Assembly: GCA_017416635.1 (NCBI GenBank)
Contig: JAFQBQ010000098.1
Coordinates: 1-5,699 of the forward strand
Reading direction: 5' to 3'
From: Alphaproteobacteria bacterium
GTDB taxonomy: Bacteria > Pseudomonadota > Alphaproteobacteria > UBA3830
Length of the DNA: 5,699 bases
Below the pieces are notes generated by a model, which worked only from the letters and a program-made list of their open reading frames with translations, had not been told where the DNA came from and did not search any database. Numbering within the stretch: position 1 is the stretch's first letter; each line of letters begins with the position of its first letter. The position numbers and the translations under genes are program-made. Shown piece after piece: positions 1-5,071 of this stretch.

Positions 1-1035
1 CTTGTAAAAGATTGTTTTCTTGCAGCTTATGATAGAGGTGAGTTGAGGGGGGACGATCAACTACAAGAGTGGTACAAAATGTACAAAGATTATAAAGGTA
101 GTAAGAAAGATACACCTCGTTACTTTTCTCAGTCGATAATGTCTAAATGTAATAGTGATGCGAAAACGTTCGCGACTGACATCTGCTTGGATAAAGATAC
201 GGAAAACGTCAATCAGTGGCGAGAAAGGTTTTTAGCTATTAGTGAATTCAGTCTTCCAACAACAAGGTTAAGTAGCTGTTTAATTACCGATGATGCAATA
301 TTGGGGGCTCGTTTAGAAGGAACTGAAGGAGGATTTCAACTTGATATAAAGTCTCGAGGAGAAATAATTAAAGCGTGGAAAGATTCGATTGGGGGAAAAG
401 GGAGATTTAAAGGATTCGTGCCAGTGGTGTCTTCCTTAGAATTGTCTAAATTCTTCTTCGATTCTGGAGGTACGGCTTATAGAAAAAGTGTTGATGAGCT
501 ACTAGATCAAAGTGCAGAGTCATTAAGGTCAATTCTATGGGGGGCTTCTGTTGGTAGCAGAGGGGCTCGGAAAGGGCTTGCTTTAGAGGCTTTACAGACG
601 AAAAATGCTGAACATTCGTATCTAAATGCCACCTTGATTATATTTGACTTGGAGAGATTGTGTACAGCTGACGATGAAGCTGAGAAAGGTAAAGTTTCTC
701 AAATCGTGGATTTTTTGAAGTGTATTACTGATACCTCGTTGGATTCAGTGAATAGTTCACCCTTCAAGTTTAGTTATTTAGGTTTTGATGATGGCAGTGA
801 GCGTACAGGCGGAGCAAATCTTAGTCAGTTTAATGTGCTACTAAGTACTCCGACGATGAGCTTCGACGACATAATCCAAGGTTTAACCGACATTGTTGGA
901 GCGAATTCAGCGAGAGCTTTAAGAGATAGGCTGACCTTTGTTGCGCAAAAAGAACAGGTAAAACCGGTCAATAGTGATGCTCAAGTACAAGTTGATGCTT
1001 TAATACTTCCAAGTGAAGTAGTAACAGAAAATTGA
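1..1035 (+). CDS. Unknown protein, 5'-truncated by the window edge; first gene of a coupled pair
   Basis: The frame is open from base 1 to the TGA at 1033-1035, giving 344 visible residues, so the real start is probably outside the window. The first possible start inside is a TTG at 43, but the purine-rich GAGGTG before it leaves only about 2 nt of spacing, too little for a ribosome binding site. I do not recognise the family. The visible N terminus is strongly charged (WYKMYKDYKGSKK). The middle alternates glycine-rich loops (SIGGKGRFKG, GASVGSRGARKG) with short hydrophobic strands (ATLIIFDLERL), consistent with a mixed alpha/beta soluble protein. The tail is hydrophilic (VKPVNSDAQVQVD). No membrane segment, nuclease motif or nucleotide-binding motif is visible. 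The next gene starts 8 nt downstream with its ribosome binding site over this stop codon, so the two products are probably made together. Certainty that it is coding is high; its function is unknown. Confidence 0.85.
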   Translation, partial: LVKDCFLAAYDRGELRGDDQLQEWYKMYKDYKGSKKDTPRYFSQSIMSKCNSDAKTFATDICLDKDTENVNQWRERFLAISEFSLPTTRLSSCLITDDAILGARLEGTEGGFQLDIKSRGEIIKAWKDSIGGKGRFKGFVPVVSSLELSKFFFDSGGTAYRKSVDELLDQSAESLRSILWGASVGSRGARKGLALEALQTKNAEHSYLNATLIIFDLERLCTADDEAEKGKVSQIVDFLKCITDTSLDSVNSSPFKFSYLGFDDGSERTGGANLSQFNVLLSTPTMSFDDIIQGLTDIVGANSARALRDRLTFVAQKEQVKPVNSDAQVQVDALILPSEVVTEN

Positions 1036-1042
1036 GGAAAGG
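1034..1042 (+). promoter_or_regulatory. Ribosome binding site deciding the start at 1044
   Basis: GAGGA (1034-1038) lies 5 nt before the ATG at 1044 and overlaps the TGA stop of the upstream gene. This supports ATG 1044 over the in-frame TTG at 1032, which has no such site and would overlap the upstream gene. The arrangement implies translational coupling. Confidence 0.75.
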
Positions 1043-1043
1043 C

Positions 1044-3113
1044 ATGGTTGAGAGGAAATCCCGTGTTTTAGCTTTTTTTTGGACATTTTTGTTATGGAAT
1101 GCGGATGCTATGGTGTCTGTGTTCAATAATGGTGAAGAATGGCAATTGTTAAAGACACGAGGATATAGAGGGAATAGCGGCGATTTCGCGAGGATAAAAA
1201 GCGATGTAGTTCATAGTTATGGCCTCGAGTTGAGCAGATTAGATCCAGAGAATCGGCACATAGAAGTCATGCAACTATATCTTCGCAGAATTTTGGGAGA
1301 TATAAATTATCCGATAGGTCATGGAAAGTTAGAGTGTGGAATATCAGGTTACTGGAATATCCTTGTTGCAGCTGAAGAGAGCTGTGTCAAGGCTGCGAAT
1401 GAAGGAAGAGAGGCATTTGAATCCGAAGAGTTCTGCTCTGCTGTGAAGTCGATTTTAACGCACCTGGGGCTTATCTTTCCTTCTCTTTCTCAACATGACG
1501 ACAGAAAAGGACCGCTGAGCAAGTTGAAGCAGGGTATCACGAAAAACGTTGCAGATGGTATTGAGGCTATTAAGCAGTATTCTGCTGAACCGTGTGAGGG
1601 CAAGGCCGTTAAAGGAAAGATCTCTGATTGCCTGATATCGATTAATACTCCGATGTCAATTGATGCAGGATTCGGTGTTGAATGCGAGACTAAGCAAGAT
1701 AAGGAAAAACAGAAAGCAGTGAAATTGCTTGCTGATGTGCTTGTTAAACGTTTGATAGTCTGCTTGCCAACTCCCGCTGAGATTTGTTTCTGGAAATTGA
1801 GAGAAGTTCGACGTAAAACGCTTCCAGGCGATTTTCGTAGTTTTGAAGAGTCATTGGGAAATTTTTTATTGAGGATGCGATACGAAATCAGAAATGGTGT
1901 TAGAAGCTCTTCTGAAGAATTATTGGCATGGATGAGCGATTTTGTGGGAGTTTATAAACGATTCCCCGTGCTTCCAAAAATTAAGACAAACCTCGAAGCA
2001 CTTTTGGAAAAGAGTATGTTGAGCATAGGGCTAAGTGATAGCTCGTCAGAAAGTTTCGCTTTAAGAGAAATCGGCAGAGTTATATTGGACGCAGGACCCA
2101 CTAAGTCGTGCAGGGTAAGGAAGCCATTTATAGTAGCTTGTAGCGTTAATGACAATTATCTTGAACTTATTGAGAAGTATCTCACTTCAGGGTTGAAGTG
2201 GGCTGTCCATGTAGTTTCCGCAAAAAATTTAAAAGACTCCAATAAAGACGTTGTACTAGGTGAAAGTTGGTCGTGGAAAGATATAACTGGTCTAAAGGAA
2301 GTAAATAAAGGGTGGATACTTGATACCTTTATGGAAGTTGTAAAGAATAAGAAAACCGATGAGGAAGAAAGTTTTCTTAATAACGTTTTGCTTATAAAAG
2401 ATTCTGATAGGTTCTTAGATGAAAAACGTATTTCCAAGTTCGGAGGTATAGGCGATACGCTATCTAGTTTTATAAATAATTTGGTTTCCGAGAATTGCAA
2501 TTCAATGGCAGTTCCCTACTTGGGCACTAGTGTTAATACAGAGCACCTGATTACGATAATGGCTACTAAGGGAGAGTGTGTTAGACCTGGAGTTAGTACA
2601 ATAAAAATTGGAAATTTAATGTTAAGACCTTCGTTGGTATTAAGTTTCCCAAAGCAAAAGAAAGGGTCAGTTGATAAGATTTCCGCAAGCGAGACAGAGG
2701 GTATCTCTTCTCCGAAATCTATGGAAATATCTATTGATGGATTGGAAATAGAAAGTGACCGTTCTGATGGTGGACAAATCACTGCCTATCAGAGTCCATT
2801 TAAAACTGTTTCTATGGAAAGTATTTCTGAAAAATCCACTAGTCCAGTAATTTCAAAGAGCGAATGTCGAGCTATCATGGAAGAATCTCTTAAAAAACAA
2901 GGAAAGGTTTTGAAAGAAGAGGTCTTGGAAAGTGAATTTGGGCGGATGCTATCAATACTTTCGGGAAATGCTGGTTTTTTCTCAGATGAATTCGCCTGTC
3001 TTAAAGGTTATTTCGACCCGCAGGAAGACGATTTGTTAATGGAAAATTTCCTAGAAAATGGGGAACCAGAATTAATAAAAGCTCTGATAAATGAGTTCGC
3101 AGAAAAGCTGTAA
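1044..3113 (+). CDS. Unknown 689-aa protein; signal-like N terminus and a possible degenerate Lon-type AAA+ core
   Basis: The start is ATG 1044, with GAGGA 5 nt upstream. Seen: residues 1-22 look like a signal peptide, with basic MVERKSR, hydrophobic core VLAFFWTFLLW (8-18) and an A-D-A end (20-22) that fits signal peptidase I. About 12 cysteines are scattered without metal-site spacing. Residues 537-606 are a Ser/Glu/Lys-rich, low-complexity linker, and 607-689 are charged and helical. Inferred: residues about 295-536 follow the order of the Lon ATPase module. There is a helical arm (LLAWMSDF), a strand and loop where Walker A should be (360-378, no GxxGxGKT), a Walker B-like strand NVLLIKDSD (447-455, no DE pair), a GD..SS stretch at 470, a sensor-1-like strand (502-510, LITIMATKG) and an Arg-bearing end (LRPSLVLSF, from 527). 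No Lon protease domain (Ser/Lys dyad) follows. If real, this is an inactive ATPase-like scaffold, which sits oddly with export. A weaker ATG at 1110 would give a version without the signal sequence. I cannot assign a function. Confidence 0.85.
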   Translation: MVERKSRVLAFFWTFLLWNADAMVSVFNNGEEWQLLKTRGYRGNSGDFARIKSDVVHSYGLELSRLDPENRHIEVMQLYLRRILGDINYPIGHGKLECGISGYWNILVAAEESCVKAANEGREAFESEEFCSAVKSILTHLGLIFPSLSQHDDRKGPLSKLKQGITKNVADGIEAIKQYSAEPCEGKAVKGKISDCLISINTPMSIDAGFGVECETKQDKEKQKAVKLLADVLVKRLIVCLPTPAEICFWKLREVRRKTLPGDFRSFEESLGNFLLRMRYEIRNGVRSSSEELLAWMSDFVGVYKRFPVLPKIKTNLEALLEKSMLSIGLSDSSSESFALREIGRVILDAGPTKSCRVRKPFIVACSVNDNYLELIEKYLTSGLKWAVHVVSAKNLKDSNKDVVLGESWSWKDITGLKEVNKGWILDTFMEVVKNKKTDEEESFLNNVLLIKDSDRFLDEKRISKFGGIGDTLSSFINNLVSENCNSMAVPYLGTSVNTEHLITIMATKGECVRPGVSTIKIGNLMLRPSLVLSFPKQKKGSVDKISASETEGISSPKSMEISIDGLEIESDRSDGGQITAYQSPFKTVSMESISEKSTSPVISKSECRAIMEESLKKQGKVLKEEVLESEFGRMLSILSGNAGFFSDEFACLKGYFDPQEDDLLMENFLENGEPELIKALINEFAEKL

Positions 3114-3169
3114 ATACGCTTTTTCTTTAGGACTGTTTTATTTGTTACTGAAGTGCTTTGCGTATTTTT
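3112..3169 (+). terminator. Possible weak terminator after the two-gene operon
   Basis: AAATACGC (3112-3119), overlapping the stop codon, pairs perfectly with GCGTATTT (3160-3167), and T residues continue to 3169. The stem is 8 bp, but the loop is 40 nt with no clear inner helix, so this is a poor match to a standard intrinsic terminator. No better candidate lies downstream of the gene. Confidence 0.25.
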
Positions 3170-3212
3170 CGTTGTTTTGCTTTTTTTAGTAGTCGGGTAA
3201 GTTGCAACAATT

Positions 3213-3234
3213 TTTTGAAATCCGCGTTTCAAAA
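3213..3234. repeat. Perfect 8-bp inverted repeat
   Basis: TTTTGAAA (3213-3220) and TTTCAAAA (3227-3234) flank a 6-nt TCCGCG loop. The stem is AT-rich and no T-run follows on either strand, so it is not a good terminator. It could be a protein-binding dyad or a chance structure. A GTTGCAAC palindrome lies just upstream at 3201-3208. Confidence 0.45.
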
Positions 3235-3330
3235 TAGCGTTATTGCTAGAGCGACTTGATAACAAACTTACAGGGATTTTCTAAAATGAGAGAAGCTTTA
3301 TCTTCTTGGCAAAATTACAAAAGCCCCCAA

Positions 3331-3400
3331 GGAGTTTAACTCCGACAAGTGGTGGAAGAAGCGAGACATTTAACTCCACATTTAAAGAGAGACAACTCGC
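3331..3400. repeat. Cluster of short direct and inverted repeats
   Basis: TTTAACTCC occurs at 3335-3343 and again at 3369-3377. The first copy is half of the dyad GGAGTTTAACTCC (3331-3343). ACATTTAA occurs at 3366-3373 and 3378-3385, a 12-bp period. GCGAG (3361-3365) and CTCGC (3396-3400) enclose the second group. The units are short and some may be chance, but their density is higher than in the rest of the gap. A protein-binding site or small structured RNA are possible readings, neither supported further. Confidence 0.35.
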
Positions 3401-3459
3401 CTTCGACCTTCTTAATTGCCGGTGCAGAGTTCGTATAAATTGCTGAAGTTTTTGTTTTT

Positions 3460-3738
3460 TTAACGCTTAGTTACGCAGTCTCTCAGACCTTTTCCGGCTT
3501 TAAATCTTACCGCCTTTGATGCGGGGATTTGGATAAGGCTACCCGTCCTGAAATTACGGCCAGTTCTTTCTTCTCTGTCTGTTACAAAAAATGAACCGAA
3601 ACCGATCAGATTGACCTCTTCGCCTTTTTTTACGGTATCGATTATTATCTCAACAAACGAATCCAAAAACTTTTCGGCGTTTTTAGCTGTTAAGTCAGAT
3701 TTTTCCGAAATAGCTCTTATCAACTCTGCTTTATTCAT
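3460..3738 (-). CDS. HU-family DNA-binding protein with Phe in place of the intercalating proline
   Basis: HU proteins are small dimeric nucleoid proteins that bend DNA; phages and mobile elements also use them in recombination, packaging and repression. The product is 92 aa, normal for the family. The start is ATG 3738, preceded on this strand by GAAGAG (3751-3746) at 7 nt; it gives the classic MNKAELI N terminus, whereas the in-frame TTG at 3753 lies at the edge of that site. The helical dimerisation half (1-45), the LIGFGSF turn (44-50), the beta-arm signature ERTGRNFRTG (57-66) and the C-terminal helix AGKGLRDCV (81-89) are all present. The oddity is in the arm tip: family members have RNPxTG, with the proline near residue 63 wedging between base pairs. 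Here codon 63 is TTC (3552-3550), so the residue is Phe. A second usual proline, near 77, is Val. The gene is divergent from radC and has its own promoter. The family assignment is very sure; whether it is HU proper or an HU-like phage protein is open. Confidence 0.97.
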   Translation of the reverse strand: MNKAELIRAISEKSDLTAKNAEKFLDSFVEIIIDTVKKGEEVNLIGFGSFFVTDREERTGRNFRTGSLIQIPASKAVRFKAGKGLRDCVTKR

Positions 3739-3765
3739 TATACAACTCTTCAAAAATGTGAGGAC

Positions 3766-3794
3766 AGAATATCACGCGAGCTTTCTGGAATCAA
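3766..3794 (-). promoter_or_regulatory. Promoter of the HU gene
   Basis: On the - strand, TTGATT (3794-3789) is followed after 17 bp by TATTCT (3771-3766). A TG one base before the -10 (TGATATTCT) makes it an extended -10. Transcription would start near 3759 and leave a leader of about 21 nt before the ATG, containing the GAAGAG ribosome binding site. The spacing is ideal and each box matches the sigma-70 consensus at 4 of 6 positions. Confidence 0.6.
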
Positions 3795-3808
3795 ATTCTA
3801 CAGAATTT
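3793..3808. promoter_or_regulatory. 16-bp palindrome overlapping the HU -35 box; candidate operator
   Basis: AAATTCTACAGAATTT is a perfect dyad with 7-bp arms (3793-3799 and 3802-3808) and a 2-bp centre. Its left edge overlaps the last two bases of the HU -35 element, where a bound regulator could block or recruit polymerase. It also lies upstream of radC and could affect both divergent genes. Whether HU itself or a phage repressor binds it is unknown. Confidence 0.4.
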
Positions 3809-3906
3809 CCTAACTTTCTGTTGATTAACACTTAATAGTAAGCAATACATATGACCACTTTATCAATAAACAGTGATATTAGCTTAGGTTTGACGTTTTT
3901 TTGATG

Positions 3907-3920
3907 AACTGATGACAGTT
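3907..3920. repeat. Small inverted repeat before radC
   Basis: AACTG (3907-3911) and CAGTT (3916-3920) are perfect complements around ATGA. They run into a second palindrome, AGTTAACT (3917-3924), immediately before the radC ribosome binding site AGGGA (3925-3929). It could be an operator or a leader-RNA hairpin affecting translation. The arms are short, so chance is possible. Confidence 0.35.
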
Positions 3921-3936
3921 AACTAGGGATATTATA

Positions 3937-4581
3937 ATGGAAAAATGTGTATATTTATTAGATGAGATATTGTCTCTCAACGGTTCAGACGTCAAAGCGA
4001 TAATGGATTCTGGATTGAATGCACAGGAACTGATTTTTTCTGATGGCGATTATTTGCAGGAATGCTTGAAGTTGGATAAGTCATTGGTATCGAGGCTTTC
4101 GTCTCTCAAACATCTTATCGCTGAAATATCGTTACAAGAACTGCGAAACAAAGTTGTGATAAAGGGAACAAAAGACGTCGTAAAATATTTAGAGGTGACG
4201 TTACGCACGTTATCGGTGGAACATTTCGTGGTTTTATTCTTGAACAAGGGGAATGCTGTTATCGACTATGTTGATGTCGGTGGGGCATACGATAATGTGC
4301 AAGTGGACTATCGACTCATTATAAAGAGGGCTCTCGTTTCTGAAGCGGCTAATATTATATGTGCGCATAATCATCCTAGCGGAAATGTTCCTCCGTCGAT
4401 TCAAGACAAGGCTTTTACGACATCCTTGAAAAAGATACTGGGGTATCTAAACATTAGGTTGTTGGATCACATTATTATAACTGCTGATTCCTATTATTCA
4501 TTTGTGAGCCGAAAACGAGCGAAATACCATTCGTTAACGGACGAGGTTAGTGGTAGCGATGATGCAATTAAGAGCAAATAA
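3937..4581 (+). CDS. radC: RadC-family JAB/MPN (JAMM) domain protein
   Basis: RadC proteins carry a JAB1/MPN fold that binds zinc in related deubiquitinases. Their bacterial role is unsettled: the old DNA-repair assignment is doubtful, and many copies sit on phages and genomic islands. The 214-aa product starts at ATG 3937 with AGGGA (3925-3929) 7 nt upstream. Residues about 85-190 are the RadC domain. E95 in the strand EHFVVLFLN is the likely motif glutamate. The motif H144-x-H146-x7-S154-x2-D157 (AHNHPSG followed by PPSIQD) is complete, so metal binding is expected. LLDHIIIT and YYSF near 175-189 match the conserved C-terminal block. The first 65 residues hold a helical region where RadC normally has a helix-hairpin-helix unit, but its usual GVG-type turn is not recognisable. 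A charged Ser/Asp/Lys tail (191-214) is extra. A weak extended -10, TGATATTAG (3874-3882), is the best promoter guess. The gene is divergent from HU and overlaps the tail-fibre gene end to end by 48 bp. Confidence 0.95.
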   Translation: MEKCVYLLDEILSLNGSDVKAIMDSGLNAQELIFSDGDYLQECLKLDKSLVSRLSSLKHLIAEISLQELRNKVVIKGTKDVVKYLEVTLRTLSVEHFVVLFLNKGNAVIDYVDVGGAYDNVQVDYRLIIKRALVSEAANIICAHNHPSGNVPPSIQDKAFTTSLKKILGYLNIRLLDHIIITADSYYSFVSRKRAKYHSLTDEVSGSDDAIKSK

Positions 4582-5067
4582 GTCATCGCTGAGATCTGTT
4601 TCATGGACGTCGCCCAAAATTACAGTGCTATTATTTGGTAACTGGAGACCTTCAGTCGTTTTCTTCACTGTCGGAGCTTTTTTCAAAACGGCTCTCGGAT
4701 CGATCCACATCGTATCGAAATTTTTATCCGATTTTTTTACGAGGAGTTCGCCCTTTTTCCCGCCTTCACCGCCACCACCTTCGACAGTGGAGAATCCCGA
4801 AGCGTCTTCATTTACGACAACATATCGTCTCGGCTGAATGTTTGTTAGTTCAGTATCAACCTGTCCAACCAGTTCTGATGGGATTCGAAGTGATTTTGCA
4901 TCTAAATTTTGAACAGTGTTGTTGATTGAATTTATCGAACTCGAACACTCAGAAATATCCGCATCAATCATTGTGAGTGCAGTTGCAATTCTCGTTACAT
5001 CCTGAGACGCAATATTGCTCGGATGTGGAAGCGGATAATTCTTATTGTTCGTTGTCTCATTCACCAT
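4534..5067 (-). CDS. Phage tail-fibre-like protein, short
   Basis: The 177-aa product begins YPLPHPSNIASQDVTRIATAL (residues 11-31), a pattern I associate with the start of proteobacterial phage tail-fibre or fibre-connector proteins. A helical stretch follows (32-75). Next comes a Gly-rich hinge GGGGEGG (97-103) and then KKGELLVKKSDKNFDTMWIDP (104-124), which resembles the repeated 'GxLL.K.SD.DYDTxW' linker of virion fibres. These motif comparisons are from memory. The ATG at 5067 lies 4 nt after the stop of the upstream virion gene, with only a weak GGTG-type ribosome binding site, so translation is probably coupled. No receptor-binding tip domain, collagen-like repeat or chaperone gene follows. 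The protein ends soon after the linker, and its last 15 codons and stop lie inside the 3' end of radC on the other strand. It may be naturally short or may have lost its distal part when the cargo arrived. Confidence 0.8.
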   Translation of the reverse strand: MVNETTNNKNYPLPHPSNIASQDVTRIATALTMIDADISECSSSINSINNTVQNLDAKSLRIPSELVGQVDTELTNIQPRRYVVVNEDASGFSTVEGGGGEGGKKGELLVKKSDKNFDTMWIDPRAVLKKAPTVKKTTEGLQLPNNSTVILGDVHETDLSDDLFALNCIIATTNLVR

Positions 5068-5071
5068 AAAA

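Larger units (their letters stand above)
3114..3459. other. 346-bp intergenic stretch without a convincing gene
   Basis: This stretch separates the + strand operon from the convergent HU gene. No ORF here has both a start with a ribosome binding site and reasonable length. ATG 3286 with AGGGA at 3272-3276 gives only 17 residues. A different frame, 3290-3373, reads 27 codons with protein-like composition ending FNSDKWWKKRDI and a TAA, but it has no start codon and follows directly on a TGA, so it could be a gene remnant. The remaining content is T-rich runs near 3120-3190, a perfect hairpin at 3213-3234, and short repeats at 3331-3400. No tRNA, attachment core or CRISPR-like pattern is seen. 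Confidence 0.6.

Noticed and set aside
43..45. TTG as the start of the first gene
   Set aside because: The frame is open to base 1 and the purine-rich sequence sits only about 2 nt before the TTG, so the gene most likely continues upstream of the window.
1032..1034. TTG as the start of the second gene
   Set aside because: ATG 1044 has a well-spaced GAGGA; the TTG has none and lies within the end of the upstream gene.
1952..2782. Three - strand open frames of 67-114 codons
   Set aside because: They are antisense to the 689-aa gene, have Ser/Phe-rich low-quality composition and lack supporting signals.
3008..3265. 85-codon - strand open frame
   Set aside because: It covers the 3' end of the 689-aa gene in antisense, its product is Lys/Thr/Ser-rich and featureless, and no good ribosome binding site was seen.
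3320..3343. GGGGGCTTTT on the - strand as a terminator half
   Set aside because: No matching AAGCCCCC lies upstream on that strand, so no stem precedes the T-run.
3415..3445. tRNA-like GAGTTCG motif
   Set aside because: The T-loop adenine is missing, and no acceptor or anticodon stems can be formed.
3751..3753. TTG as the start of HU
   Set aside because: It overlaps the ribosome binding site of ATG 3738, and the canonical HU N terminus begins at that ATG.
3611..3835. + strand frame opposite HU
   Set aside because: It is a shadow of the HU gene with no family features.
3933..3938. TATAAT as a -10 box for radC
   Set aside because: It overlaps the start codon, and the nearest TTGACG (3890-3895) is 37 bp away.
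4759..4779. Gly-codon run in the fibre gene as a slippage or phase-variation tract
   Set aside because: The codons vary and no homopolymer or perfect short tandem repeat is present; a flexible hinge is enough explanation.
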